The notes: generated from the sequence alone by a model not told the origin. Counted from the first letter of the stretch, positions 12,039-26,900 are shown. The stretch: DNA of 64,000 bases from Elysia chlorotica (GCA_003991915.1 RQTK01000511.1:238332-302331); one strand, 5' to 3'. Numbers and translations: made by a program.

Positions 12039-15000
12039 ATAGTATGCACATGCACATATTATACACACTCATACAGTATCCAACTCCTTAGCCTACGCCA
12101 AAAAGACAAGCTTGCACTTGCAGCATAAGTAGGCATATTATGCAGTTGACATGCACATCAGTCCACTGGTTTGCCTTCATTGATCCTGCCTTATTCCTCA
12201 TTTGAACATTCCTTATTGACTCAATGCGAATGACCAGATACAAGCTCTTAAAACACCGACAAATTTGCACGTAAAATTTTGTGGTCTTCCCACTTAAAAT
12301 CATGATATATGATTGTTATTACTGATTTTTTAAAATAATACTGATTCCTGGATCTCTCAAACAGGGAGGGGCTGTGGATGGAACAAGTATATATACCCCA
12401 TGGAGATTGGGCAGCTTTTCTCTCTTTCATAAACATTTTTAATGATTTGGTGGGTAGATGTGTAACTTCAAACTCGAAGTCCAATTCACTTTCAAAAGAC
12501 TTATTTGGGAACTTTTGTACTTTTTTTCAGGTGGAGGGAGGAGACTTTCCCCATCTCCTTGTCTATGGACCCTCTGGTGCGGGAAAAAAAACTCGCATCA
12601 TGTGCACTTTACGAGAGCTGTATGGACCTGGGGTGGAGAAGCTTCGTATTGAGCAGAGTCAGTTCACAACTCCATCAAATAAAAAATTGGATATCTCAAC
12701 CATATCCAGCAATTATCACATTGAAGTAAATCCAAGGTGGGTAGCCCTTAACTTTTAAAATTCATTGTATGTCAGCTTATGTATTTCAAGTTATAGATTA
12801 ATTAAGGAGATATCACAATTTAAAGCAATTCAAGACAGTATTTTAATCTTTTTTTTTTATTTATTGCTTCTAATTATTGTAGCAGACTGTAAGTCACAGA
12901 AGAGCTTTTTAGTCTCTTTTGTTTAAGCCCACTAGCTTTTTTTTTTTGTACTTGGTGATATTTAATTTTAAAAAACCTGTTGTTTTTTTCCCTTCTTTGA
13001 ATTGAAAAATAATCAAGATTGCACTTGCCTTACCCGGCGTGCACTTTTTTCTTAGTGTGTATTTTTCTTTTAGTTGACAAGAAACTTTTGGGCCAATTTT
13101 CGTATCAACAGAAATGGAAAATTTAGCTGGGCAATTCTTACTTGTTTCTTCTCCAACATAAAATGTTCAAAGTGTTTAAAATTTAAATAAAAAGCTTTTT
13201 TTCAAATTGTGCACACACAAGATTTGTTATAGATATCACAAAAAAATTGTCTTATGAATATCTTATATCAATATGATTGTTACACAGTTTGATTTATTTT
13301 AAACAATTATTTTTTTCCTGATTTGCTGCACTTAGTGATGTTGGTCACAATGATAGAGTTGTGATTCAGGAGCTCATTAAAAATGTTGCTCAAGTCAATC
13401 AGTTGGACACCTCTACACAGAAAAACTTCAAAGGTAAAATGTTGTTCTATGTTTTGCCCAGTGATGATATCTACTATATCTCATAAAAACAAATATGACA
13501 AAATGTAATCAGTAGGTTTAACATATATTTTCTTTGTATTGGATCATACTGTTTGTTTGCCATTTTTGTTAGAAAATATTTCTTTTATCGTCATGGCAAA
13601 ACTAAAACAGAAGCATTCTTCTGTGCTGAATTAACTTTTTTAATAGTGATTTGTGAGATCATGTTTTTTATATATTTTTAATATTTTTATTTATCTGCTA
13701 TTGGAAATATGTATATTCAGGAGAAAACTTTGTTTTTTTAATGATCATGAAAAATAGCACATGTGCACAACCCCTGAGTATCAATTCAATTTATCATAAT
13801 TGACATGTTTGAATAAAAAAAATTGTTGTTCTAGTGCCTTTTTTCATTTTTTCCCTCAGTTGTTGTCCTTACAGAAGTAGATAGGCTATCTAAAGAGGCA
13901 CAGCATGCACTGAGGCGGACAATGGAAAAGTACATGGCCACATGTCGTCTAATCCTATGCTGTAATTCTACCAGTAAGGTCATACCAGCTATACGCAGCA
14001 GATGTCTGGGCTTGCGTGTGGCTGCCCCAAGTGTTGATGAGGTAACTAAAGCACAATTTAAATTTATGAAGGATCATACTTTTTACAGAGACTTGGGGAG
14101 AGCTTTTTTGAAGGAGACCAATAATGATTATAATAGTGATGGATAGAAAGGAAGGGAGAGGGCGAGGCGAAATGGAGAGAACAAGTGACATAATTATGTT
14201 TACATGTAAATGTCAAAATTACTTGCTGAATATTATCTAGCGTTTATTTCCTTGGTAGGTGAATGAAATTAATCTTATTTTATTAGATGGGAGAAAAAGC
14301 TTTTTTTTTCCCTACATCATTTGCAGCTAACAAGAGTTACTTTATCATGCAATTGATTATTATTTGACATTTTGAGAGTGTATATATATATGTTTTTTGT
14401 TTAGTGTAATGAGCATTTTAGTTTTTATATTGGAGTAATCTTACACATCTGCGTTTTATTGTTCTCAGTATTCAATGATGGCACTTTTTCTTTGTTCTAG
14501 ATCTGTCAGATTTTGACTTCAGTGTGCAAAAAGGAAGGTCTGACCCTCCCCAGGGAGATGGCAGAAAAAGTAGCAGAGAAAAGTGGCAGAAATCTAAGGA
14601 GAGCTCTCCTCATGTGTGAGGCATGCAGAGTCCAACAGTGAGTGATTTTTCTATGGGTTGAATACTGTTTATTTGGTGATAAATACATTTGTAATAAGGC
14701 CATACAGTTTACAATACTTCTACACTAAGGGTATGGTTGAAAACTAAAAAATAATTTATGGGATTTTCATGATTTAAAAAAAAATATTCGGTATAATCTT
14801 TAAGTGTCGGGAATATGATGAATTTTTTGCTGTTGCTGTTGGTGTAGTATATTGGACTCGATAAAACTCTGGCCATCGCAAACTCTGTCGTAGGGCTTTA
14901 GCAATTGATGTGCAGTGCCGACATTGACTTGAGCGAGGAATGGGAGTTTTTAGCAGTGCCAGCAAGTGGAGATATCTGAAAGGCAGAGAGAGTGTCTGAA

Positions 15001-18000
15001 CAGTACTAGCCAGTGTATGACTAGTGTTTGATCAATATGGTGAAAGGTGGATGGAAACAAAAGATGTCATGTAAAGGATCTTACCATTTAAGACAGATTT
15101 GTTAACAGTACATATTGGCAGTGATTTATTGTGCCAAAGTATGGCAAATTATGGCTTACGGGCAATCTTTGTTGAATTATGTAAGCTGAAAAAAATAGAC
15201 TTTATAACTTCAGTTTCCAGCCACTGGCTTAGATGCGGCCCATTAATTCCGTTGTTATATTTTTTTGTATTATAAGTATCTGGTTAAAACTTTATTTCTT
15301 CGAGTTGCGTTCTATAGTGTAAAATGTTTATGTCTGCATTGGAAGGCATCTCATTTTGCATTGATGTCTTGTGAAAGTACCCATAAAAAATTAAAGTTTG
15401 TTAACTATCAGCTTCTTTCAAGTCTTAATTATAATTTTCCGTAAAATGTGTTGTGTGCTAGTTTCATGTCCTAGGTCAATATTTATTATCTTATGCGTAG
15501 AGTACTATTTATATAGATACATCTTTTTTTTACACAACCATATGTGAATGAATTTTAGTTGTGTTAGAATCGTTTTATATTTAATTAAAGCACAGTTCTG
15601 CTAATAATGCTATTTCACATTCTTTAAGGTACCCTTTCAACCCAGAAAGGGAAGTCTCTGAGCCTGATTGGGAAGTCTACCTGAGGGAAACAGCGACCAT
15701 GATAGCTCAGCAACAATCTCCTAAAAGGTATTTGTAGAATGTTTTGAAAGCAAATAATGCCTCCAGGCAAACCAGTATATTTTAAAGAACCACAAATTAC
15801 CCAAGACCTGTTTGACAAACAGAGATATAACAGGAGAAATCTGAAGACTGTTTTAGTGAGGTACTAGTATTTCACTGTGTATTTTTTAAACATGTTCTAT
15901 ATGGGTTTTAGTGTCATCATTAGAAAACAATGCTGTATAAACCAAAACGAAGTAATAGTATTCAATATGTTGAATTTGAGTAGTAATACCGAAGAAGAAG
16001 AAGAAGAAGTGGCTGTCAAAAGACGATAAAAGAATTAAGAATCTCGAATCTTGAAAGACTTTTAAGTCAGGGCCTTTAACTGTTTTACAGATTGCTGGAA
16101 GTCAGAGGGCGCCTGTACGAGTTGCTTACTCACTGTATTCCACCTGATGTGATCATGAAGGTGAGTCAGAATGGTTGTTTATCATGGAATCTTAATTTTT
16201 TTAACCTTTTTGTTTTCGCAACCTTTTATAAGATTTAACTTTCTTTCTAACGAAGAGGTTATCTTAAACATGATTGGTTTTAGGTGCCAATATTCCAAAA
16301 AATGCTTCTAAAGCTGTAAATTGGTGTTTATGTTGAAATGTTGATGGACCCATAAATGAAAAATCTACTATAAATTGTATAATATGAAAGTATTAAATAT
16401 ATTAACATTAGTTTGTTACCGTAAGTATGTTCAACCTAATTTTACACTTGAACTTTACCTTTATTGTTAGTTTTGGAGTTTTACTTCAATAAAGTTTTGG
16501 GTGAGTTTGGTGTGACTCAGATCTGAGGGGGGTGGCCCTGGGGTAGAACAATCAGCTTCCGACGCAAAAGGTCTAAGTTTGAACCCTGGCTTTTGCGCTT
16601 CCTACTGGTTGGGTCGATGTTAGTTTAATGTGACCAGCTGGTATCCCCATCCTGTCTCGTGTGTGGTAGTACATAAAATTGTCAGATGTCAGTCTTGAGA
16701 CCCGTCCACAATATATCCTATATAGTGTTGATGTTGGAAGTTAAACCAACTTAACAACGACGACTCAGATCTATTAGCTATTTTAACGACGGAACTTCGA
16801 CCAAACCGTTATATTTTAAGTTAGGAAATTATCACATGCTCTAGTCTGCTAGCTTTTAATTTTTTTTAAAACCAACAATAATCTAGACCTCGATCTAGCT
16901 AAGGCTGGAATTTTTGCCAGGTCTTGGTGGCAATCCTGAAAGTTGAGGAGTTTGAAAATTTTTCACTGTGATGCTTTTTTCTAACCATTTCACAGTGTTT
17001 AATTTTAGACTAATATGTGACAGTTGTGGAGGAATTGGGCAATACATGTACAAAGTTTTGTTCTGAGAGTAATAAAAATATTGTTTTGTAATATTTTTAA
17101 ATTTTTTTTTTTTAAACAGATTTCTGAAACAGACATATGTTGACTGTATAATTTTAGAGACTTTGATACACTTATACATTCTTGTTTATTGAATACTGGA
17201 ACAAGATCAACTCTGATCACATCAAACAAACATCTGGAGAAAGCAGCTCTTGGTCTTTTATCATCATAAACAAAGCTGCCTAATGCAAATCTAGTGGTCT
17301 ACCAATTTCTCCATTTAGAGGTCAACACAATAGTGTTAATGGTTAGGTTTTTTCTCCTTCCATCGCCCTCTCACAAAACTTATAAATTTAATTCAGGTTC
17401 ATGTAGTGGGTGTATCTTGCTCTTTTTTTTAAAAATGTACAAGATATATCTAGACCTAAAGGACTTCACCTCATGTCACACACTTACACATTGCAATTTA
17501 AAAAGGGTACTATAACCACAGTAAAATAATTTTGGAACTGTTATTGTCTTTTAGCAAAATCCTCTTTGAGTCTTATTTTCGGAATAAAGAGAACCATTGC
17601 TATAACAAGATTTGTTACGAAAAACAAGAAATCTCGTTCTTATCGAGTTTCACTGTGTACCGACACCAACTCAACTAATAAAGAAAAATGTGTTAGTCAA
17701 AGCAGGATTCAAACCTAAACCTCCTGCATGGGAAGCTGATATTTGAACCCCAGGGCTACCAGGCCCTACCAGTTAGAAAAAAGTGTAATGGGAGTGGGAA
17801 TTGTACCTACAAAAACTTATGCAAATAGCGGGTGTATAATTTTTTATTCTGTGTAGGACTTCAGTAGGCGTATGTTTGTGCTTATCCTGTGTGTTCAAAC
17901 ATTGTCACTTTTTTTTCCTCAGGGTCTGCTTAGAGAACTAGTGCAAGTCTGCGATGGACAAATGAAACCTGAAGTTGTTCAGAATGCGGCATATTACGAG

Positions 18001-18111
18001 CATCGATTACAGCAAGGACAGAAGGCTATTTACCATTTGGAAGCTTTTGTTGCCAAGTTTATGGCAATTTACAAGAGGTTTTTGGAAGAAGGCATTGCAG
18101 ACATTTTCTAA
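11644..18111 (+). CDS. RFC3: Replication factor C subunit 3 (8 coding exons)
   Basis: Coding exons are 11644-11730, 12531-12736, 13336-13433, 13860-14041, 14501-14637, 15629-15727, 16091-16160 and 17923-18111. They total 1068 nt, or 355 aa plus TAA; human RFC3 has 356. The protein starts [10 protein letters not shown]. The Walker A region is [10 protein letters not shown] (exon 2), and exon 4 carries the [11 protein letters not shown] segment and the arginine-bearing sensor stretch IRSRC. The C-terminal collar domain ends YEHRLQ...AFVAKFM. RFC3 is a small clamp-loader subunit that loads PCNA with RFC1, 2, 4 and 5 in the nucleus. Conservation is strong along the full length and no exon is missing. 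Exon 4 translates past its donor into an intron, which makes a misleading longer frame. The gene converges with DELE1 downstream. Confidence 0.98.
11998..12034. repeat. (GA)n microsatellite in RFC3 intron 1
   Basis: Pure GA dinucleotide run. Confidence 0.95.
16525..16765 (+). mobile_element. tRNA-derived SINE, near-complete copy
   Basis: The head resembles a pol III promoter: A-box-like TGGCCCTGGGGT at 16532-16543 and B-box-like GTTTGAACCC at 16577-16586. The body holds CCTACTGGTTGGG and a CCTGTCTCGTGTGTGGTAGT segment, and the tail reads CCGTCCACAATATATCCTATATAGTG. The same body and tail recur at 24600-24700, 33560-33690 and 48560-48690. It lies in RFC3 intron 7. Confidence 0.75.
17690..17775 (-). 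mobile_element. SINE head fragment
   Basis: On the minus strand this gives GGTAGCCCTGGGGTTCAAAT and a B-box-like GTTTGAATCC, matching the tRNA-like head of the copy at 16525. Only the head is present. Confidence 0.5.
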
Positions 18112-21100
18112 TCTTAAAAGTGTGATACTTTTAAAAAATCAACATCAAGTTCAAAGGGAGGTTACATAGCTAAAAAGTCTCATTCCTTTTGACATTTTTG
18201 AACATTTTGATTTAATTAAACTATGTTGCTTGTGATTTTTAGGTTTTGTTGTTAAGCTTCGTATATTATATGTATCAATGTTTTTTTTTATACTTGTTGA
18301 CTGTGTTAAATCACTAGATGTGGATTTGGGTATAATTTGCTTCTAGTATAATATTGGATCCTGTTCTTTTGGATGTAGATAAAAAAGTGTTTCTCTTTCC
18401 TTCTCAGCTTCATTGCATGTCTACTTCTGCTGAGATTAGTGATTTTTTTCAGAATAGTCTCGGTTGCCAAACAATTATTCTTTATGTCCATTGGATGTCT
18501 GACACTCTAGCCACATGACCAGTGCATTTATTCTTTGATTCTTCAAGATTAGTTTATTCTGTTTATTTTGTGGAGAGTCAATGCCTCTTTCTTCCTTTCT
18601 GCACAATATTGGTTTACATATTTATAACCATTATAGATAATGAGTATTAACGTATATATATTTGTTGAATCTGTTTAGTGAAAGGTATACCATTAAAGAG
18701 TACACCACAAAAAAAAATTGTCTTGTAGTTTACATATAAATTATGTGTAGATGTATTTCCATGTACATGAAAACATGCTTTAGAGTATAAGTATAACAAA
18801 TACTAATTTTGTTTGTTTTTAATCAAAAGGTTATCTTTGTACACTCTTCATGATTCACTTCTCATCATCAAGCCCATGAAGATATAAATAAAATGAAAAA
18901 AAAAAGGACTTTGTTTTTTATATTTCATATTTTCAATATATTTTAAGACATGTTTTGCTTTACTCTTGGGACTTCTTGTATGTAAAACACACCAGAGAAG
19001 AATTAGATTTCCAAGAAAAAAGGTAACTAACAAAAAGAATCATTTTTAACTCAACTCAATTCAAAATTCATACAGATGTTTCTTCTCTGAAGAATTATCT
19101 AGCTCCCTGTTGCGTTTCTACAATAATATAGATTACCCAAAAAACTTCTAGGCCTACATATTTGCTCTCAACAATGATTGCTAGGGGCACAAAGAATTTG
19201 TTGTTACTCTCCTGTTTACAGCTATACTCTTATTATAATAAATGTAAAAGCATACAGTCCAAGAACCTTTAAAGCATAATGATGTAAATTGAACTGATTA
19301 GTTGTAAATTTGTATTTGAATGAAATACACAACAAATTAGGGGTGCCGTTGATCCATTGTTAAGACTTACGAATGTTGAGTCACCATTTTGATGGTGCTG
19401 AGTTTGTTCCCAGGCGTCGGCACATTTTTTCTGGCTCCCCTGTGTCAACCCAGTACTGGATGGGTATTTGGAACTCAATTCACAGCTAAAGTGAAGTGCT
19501 GCCAGGAAAATGGCAATCTAGTACATGTACAATCAGGGCGCTAACTCTTGGTTCCCCAAAGCTCTGTCAAAGAGCGTGAGACCAACTTCACTTTTTACAT
19601 AATAAATCAGAGCCTAATACATGAAAGATTCTTTTAAAATGAATATAAAAATAAAATAGACCACTGATATCTTTCATAATTTCTGTTTAATCACAATTTC
19701 AACAAGTATATTTACAAAAAAAAGTTCTGCACGTGTAAATCTCAGGAATAAAAAAAAGTGCATTTATCAGTAATAGTACTAATACCGTCGACTGATGATA
19801 AGTTGATGCACTGTGGGACTAAAGGTAGGATCAATACATCCGAAGATCAACATATCCATTAGAAAGTATAGAGAAAAAAGGCTTGTGGTCTAGGGTGGGA
19901 ATCAATACAAGTGAATAAACAATTTTTCAAAAGTTCAAAACAAGCGGCGTGCACTATGCCATTCAATTTTGCTCACATCTCTGATACTACCTCCGTGACA
20001 TTACAACACTAGGATGAGAACATGATATTAAGAATATGCATCATTCTCACAGTAAACCTAGGTACTATGTAGCTCTAATGCAGAGTGTATATCTTCCTTC
20101 AGGTGTTGTAAACCATTCCCTTCATTGCAAGGCACAGATCTTGCACTGGGGACAAGCACCCTCACACCCTCTATCATTACCCGGGTATACCACAGTAATA
20201 AAAGTGCTTTATTTCTTTTAAAACAACAACAAAAGAACATATACTTAAAGCATCATTAAAAGAGGATACTGTGAAAGGAAAAATGTGCTTTATTTCTTTA
20301 AAAAAACAATGAAAGAACATATATTATAATTCAAGCATCATTAAAAGAGAATACTGTGAAAGGAAAACAAATTATTGTAAATAATATCCAATTTTCAATG
20401 TGGACTTAAAACAAGGAGCGGAAGATAAACTTTGATGCTAGCCACAGAACACCACACTCTCCTAAATTTTCATTGAAGATATTAGCACCATGATTTAATC
20501 CTAAGCTTAATGTTTTTACTTGAACAGCGACCAACACTGTATGTACTATGAGCATTACTACGCCTTTGGGTTTCGTACTACTCGTTAGTGTGCGACTGAT
20601 GCGTAATTGCTATCAGGTATATATTCTTTATGATATGCTAAATAAATACAGTCACACCTAATTCGAATTGATCTGGATTGGATCAAAAATTTGTATGAAG
20701 AGGATTTAAGTTGCAGAATGGGATATACCTCAACTACAAATGGTAAAAATGAGGATAAAAAGCGTTTCAGCCTTTGACATATGGTATCAAAACCAATGTT
20801 ACATAGAAAATGCAATACAATGACAATTTGCCTCTAAATGTATATCATTGCAAACATAAATTAAGTCTTTGCCTAACTGTTTTACACAGCTTTCATAAGT
20901 ATCTTAAAATTAAATTGCTAGAAAGGAGAACGTAACATTTTGGCCATGAGCTGTTCTGTTTACTAAGGTACCAAGGCACAAGAAGAAATCAGATACATGT
21001 AAAATAATGTATATCACTTAATGCATGTGGAAAATGGGTTTCAAATAAAAAGTAAAAGAAGAACTCATCAAACATCTTTTTCACTACATCTACATCTACA

Positions 21101-22041
21101 AGTATAAAATAAAAATAAAGGTTTGGGAACTAGATCATTGAGAAAAAAAAAAAAGAAATTGAAAGTATACAGTAATATACAGCTAATGTAGCTAGTTCAA
21201 TTTACAGCTAAGGATACATGAAAGAATTATAACTATAACTTACATAACTTTACTTGCTCATACATTGCATTAGACTAAAATAACAATACTTCATCGGCAC
21301 CAGTATAATTTGATATTTTTATAATAGAGTAGTTACTTTTTAAAGTAGCACCTGAGAATTCTTTATCTATGTGGTTAAAAGGAAATGTAATATTATATAC
21401 ATACATCAACATTTTGAACTTCAATAAAAATTACTTAGTTCTTGTACAATATTTAAAAAAAGCCTGCAGGTTTTATACTCTAGGTTTGAGCTAGAACTAA
21501 ATTTATATTTCATTATGTATAGAATATGTAGGACAAGGAGTTTCAGATCCTTAGCATACAAAAATTTCACTTTATTGGTGAGAGTATTTGTAATTCTTTT
21601 TAGATTTAACAAAATCATGAAACAGTGATTATATGGCACAAACTAAGTAAAACAATAAAAGTGTAACTGTTTTGATATATCATCTATTTTTTAAAAATTT
21701 AGTTGATTAGACTTTACCAGACCAAGAGAGGACATGGAAAGAGTTTTTTCAAAGATTGAAAAATCTGCTCTCATGCTTATTTCAAGGCGGCAACAATTCT
21801 TGACTTTAAAAACTTGTTAAATCAGGTAAAGTATTTAACTCCCACTAGTCAATTTTATTTTGATAGTGTTAAAATCAAAATTAAATCCACCCATGCAGAT
21901 CTTATCAGAATTTGTTTCTTATGTAATTTCAAGTATCAGCAAAAAGAATCTCACTGACTTAGTTTCATGCAGACGCAACTATTTATAAACAAATATACAA
22001 TAATTTCATAGCAATTAAGTGGTTCAAAAGCAAACATTATT
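18112..22041. other. Convergent intergenic region with 3' UTRs of RFC3 and DELE1
   Basis: No coding exon seen. On the plus strand ATTAAA at about 18691 and AATAAA at 18887-18892 could end RFC3. On the minus strand AATAAA-type signals (read as TTTATT) lie at 21854-21859, 21571-21576 and inside the tandem repeat at about 20209 and 20290; any could end DELE1. I cannot tell where either transcript stops. Confidence 0.45.
20199..20370. repeat. Two-copy tandem duplication of about 80 bases
   Basis: Each copy runs GTGCTTTATTTCTTTWAAA, an AACAA-rich segment, GAACATATA, then AGCATCATTAAAAGAG and ATACTGTGAAAGGAAAA. Copies start near 20199 and 20284. Each contains a potential minus-strand AATAAA. Confidence 0.85.
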
Positions 22042-23903
22042 TCATATCCCAATCATGGAAAAGTCTGAAAATGTATGAGATTTATGCATACTTGGAACTA
22101 CTATCCCTGCTCCCATCTCTTCTTCACCTAAAGAGAATGAAGGCATTGAATCGGGGGTTACATTTAGGTCATGGTCAAGGGTCAAGGAGGTTGGAGCCAT
22201 CTCTAAAAAGAGGTTGACTTGTCCTAAGAAGTTGTTTGCCTTTGGTAGTTCACTGCTTAAAGACCCTTCCCCATCTTTCCTCATGTATTTCATATCGGAG
22301 TGTTGACTGGAAGACAAATAACTTGGCTCTACACGTTTCTTTGGTAGGGAAACGGAGGACAAAGAACGCAGACTGGGAAAGGATGAGGAGGGGCTCAGAA
22401 GAGAGACAAATTGATCTTTTACAGCAGTGCTACCAAATGCCAGACTTGTTTCATCTGTCTCAGTTTCTCCTTGTTCTGATGGCAGACCATATCCTAAAGG
22501 TTCACATTTTGCTGCCTCTTGGTTATCACAATCATCTGAAAGGGACAAAAATATACATGTTTGACTGAGGATTTTATACAGGAAGAGAAACACAATAGCA
22601 GGTAATACAGAGAAAGTAGTTAATAAAATATATCATAAATTAAATGATGATTGTTTGTGAACTTTACACTAAAATAGGAGAATTGATAATTTATGGATGG
22701 CAAATGCCTCAAATCCACTTTTGGCTTTACGGCTATGCTTTTCTCATAAGTCTAAGCAGATAAATGCAGTCTCATAAACTCTCCAAGACAAAATAAACAC
22801 AATGTTTGCACACTCAGAACTCCAAACAAATTATTCACTTTTGGTGCTTCGAGAATTAAAGAGGAGTCATGTATTCTAAAAAAATTTAATACAGCTGTAT
22901 AGAGGCCAAGAGATGAAATATTCTTAAAGCAAAATAGGATTAACAAAATTTCCACTCAGAGTTTTCTACTGCTCTATCTGCTCCTACAACCCAGTAAAAA
23001 TAACATGATGACTGTCTACATCCCTAGAACTCACCATGGCTAGACATGAGCTCTGTATTTGAAGGATCTGAATATTCAGTGCCAAGTATTTCTGCAAGCC
23101 GCACTTCTGCTTCAGCACTACCCAGCTTAGCAGCCTTGCGGTACATCTCTACAGCTGTTGCTTCATTTTGGGGCAAACCTGCATGAAAGGACAAAGCATA
23201 GAACTTTAATAAATATTGACATTTGTTAGAGTTGAACAAAAAGTTTATCAAAAACAAAACAAACAAAAAAAATAAACATTTTCATTAGATTAACAAAAGT
23301 ATTGTGGATCAAACAACTTCGGAGTTAAAAGTGGGCACAATGCTAAAATTTGATTTGCTCTACCATTCCAGCGAATACAACACTAATCCATGTTTTGTTT
23401 AGTTTTTATGCGATTCCGTTTACGATGATGTTATTAAAAAATCACTCACCACCAAGTCCCTCCTCATAAAACACTCCCAGGTTATAGAGAGCCAGATTGT
23501 GTCCTGTCTGTGCTGCCAGAGAGTAGAACCTCGCTGCCAGGCACTCGTTTGTCTCCACTCCAAGACCCTGCTCGTAACACATGGCCAGAAGGTACTGGGC
23601 TTCACTGTCCTGCACACCACACAAACACAACAGAAAGATAATGTAAAAACTCCTTCTAATTACCATAAAATAAAATGGTATCCAACACAAAAGTGTAAAA
23701 ACTCTCTTTAATTAACAGAAATAAAATGGTGTCCAATGACGCATGAGAAAATGTGAGCCACAAAGAAACATTACCATTAAATGCCACTACCTGCATTTTT
23801 TCTTTAAAATTAATGTAACTTTTTCTACTTGTAAAATGGGGATCTTTATTTATCCTTTTTTTTTCAACAGTCAATACAGCTTTTTTGTCTACATATAAAA
23901 TAA

Positions 23904-23934
<31 letters not shown>

Positions 23935-26900
23935 AATAATTAATAATAATAATAATAATAACAACAACAAAAACAACAACAACAAAAGAAGTACCCAGTA
24001 GTGTTTTTTATGAAACCTCATGCTCGTTTTGCTTTCCATTATTTTCATACTTAATGGAAATATTGTTTGGTAGTACACGGCCCACTACGGCATATAAACC
24101 CATCGGTTCTAGGGCTTGGGGTTCAAATTTTGATGCTTGAATGATGCCTAAATGTGGAGATAGTAGCTACTCATTACGAAGGGTAATGGAGTACCAGTAA
24201 GATTCGTAATGCATATCGCGTGTTCGTCAGATCAATTGTCAGAGAAAAAAAAAACAGAAATTTATGGGACTTTGGTGAACAGTTAGTTGCATGAAGAAAG
24301 GGCAGATCCTAAAAGACCATGTAGATTTGGTTACTTTACATTTTGGTTTGCAGCTGCTTTGAAATAGACTACTGCTTGGGTTGGCTCATGACACTCTTCC
24401 ATCAAGTAAAGACCCAAATATGTCTGTGCCTGGAAATAAAAATTATTTTGTTTAATTAAAATAGAGATAAAAAGTCTTTTGCCATATTAAAATGCTCTCT
24501 ATATCAGAGCTGAGAATGCCCCAACTAAAAAGGCTGAAATCTAGGGACCTTCTTACAAAAAGGAGGAAAACATGTTTTGAAACAGATGAAAAAGGAGGAA
24601 ACAAGACCAACGTCCAACATCAGCACTGTATAGGCTATATTGTGGACGGGCCCCAAGACAGACGTCTGACAATTGTATGTGCTGCCACACACGAGACAGG
24701 GCGGGAGGCAACCAGGGTGAATCAGGCACAAGGTGCTGATATAAGTTTTGAGTTAGCTCCCCCCCTTAACATACAAAAACTATTCTATTTTGAACCTTTC
24801 CTTAGTAAAAAAACAAAACAACAAAGAAATATCTCTGGTTCTATAAATGATGTACATGAATTTTGTTCAACATCCTTAAGTGCATTTGATACTTCTAAAC
24901 ACACTGTCTCAGGCAGTCACATTATAATGACAAATAAATTTATGATCAATCATGGGATTTGAACCAGGGACCTGCCAAATCGGAGAACAACACTCTACCA
25001 CTACCCTGCTCTAAGGCTTGTGTACCTGATGCACCAGTGCAGGGTGGGTGGCATCTCATAGACAAGAAAAAAAATTATATGTCAGGTTGAACTATTCCAA
25101 TTTTAACCCAAGTTGCATTGGAATGAAGATATGAATCCTGCTTAAATTACACATATTAATATAGGTTTTGAATAATTTATTTCAAACGGCTCTATCATTC
25201 TGCTTTAATACATAACCAATTTTCTTACCTCAGGAAGTCCTAAGTCAGCAGCTTCCTCTATAAAGTCCAATCCCATTTCCTTGCTCAGACCCAAGTTTAC
25301 TCTCTTTCGGTTTGTTTTTCCATTGACATCTTCTTCCTCCTTCAACCCCTCTTCTCCATGCTTCAGACATAAGAGACCCAAGTTATACATAGCCATTTTA
25401 TGCCCTCCCTCTGCAGCTTTTTGATAGAAGTAGACGGCCTGAAAACAGAAAAATTTGCAAGTTCATTAAATGGAAAGATAATGAATACTTGACCAATTAA
25501 ATCACTTCAACGTATTACACAGGCAATGCTCCTGAGCACTATTTTTTTCTCAATATTTGAGATGCAAAAAGGTTATATGCCATTTTGTTAATTATTCCTT
25601 AAGTTGCAGCATGATACTTTTTTTTTATATAGATAAGAACTGCAGTCCAAGCAAAAGATAATGCATAATAACAGAAATTAAAAAAAAAAATTATCTTGTG
25701 ATTAAAATTAGGAATTGGACTAAAATGCCTGAAAGAGGAATATTTCATCCCTGAAGATTGAGAAACAATTCTAGGCAATGTATACCTGTCATTTAAAAAC
25801 TAAGGATCCATCATTTGCCTTCATTAATTTTTTTCACCAACAACTTGTCCTTTGAAGCAAATGAAATATACCAGTTGTGAGGTACATGTTTTAGATGGAA
25901 ACATAGTTACACCCGCAAAAGATATCACTTTAGAGTTCATCAACAGAGGGGTTGAGTTGAGTTGTAGCTTTACCCCCAATGTCAGCACTGTATAGGCTAT
26001 ATTACATCAACAGAGGACTGAATTTAAATAAAAAAAAGAATAAACGATATAAACACCAACACCAACCTTGGTTTCATCCTGGGGCACACCAGATCCAGTC
26101 TCATAGCAGAGACCCAGGTTGAAGCACGCAGACATGTTGCCTAGGATACAAGAGCGACGCAGATGTTCCACCGCAGTTGTCATGTTTCCACTATTGGCCG
26201 CCTGCAGACCAAGCAGACTCTCGCTGCAGGCAGAGTACTCATAACAGACCTGCTTAAACTCTTTCATCGCCACCTCTAGACTCTGGGGAGATACCAAGTG
26301 TGAAGAAAAAAAAACACAATGATCACTTTAAGGACCATGTAACTTCACTGTCAATTACATGTGTGTATACAATCTTTACATCCAAAACATGCTCTTCAGA
26401 TAAAGCTGGTGAATGATTTAGTTAACCTAATTTTTCATCAATGTAAAAATGGTTGAAACCTATGTAAAACAGAAATATCCACACTGCCCAACATTTTGAA
26501 ATGACATAAGCATAAAAGAAAATATTTTCTGTGCTACAATATTAGCATTTCCATCTACAGATGACTAAATGAGGTAGGTATGAATTTTTAAGACTTTATA
26601 GTTCCCATTCTAATGTACCTCTCTCTTGACAGCAATTCTGATCTTATCTAGTCTTCTTGATAGTATTTTTAAATGAGAGAGGTAATGAAAGAAAACTGCA
26701 ATTGGTATTACAATTACTTTAAAACTTGAGCTTAAAAAAGTGTACCTCAGACTTGGAGGTGTTTATCTTTTTGTCGATGGCCGCTCCAGCTTCATCTTTA
26801 ATGGCGAGCTGTGGAGGGTGGGATTGGCCCTGATCCAGGCGCTCCTCTTTGACGCCAGGCAATATGGGTCTGACCAATGTTGGAGGAGAGAAACGACCAG

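Noticed and set aside
24492..24962. 156-residue open frame
   Set aside because: It is made of a reverse SINE and a MITE copy, and its amino acids follow repeat sequence seen elsewhere in the window.
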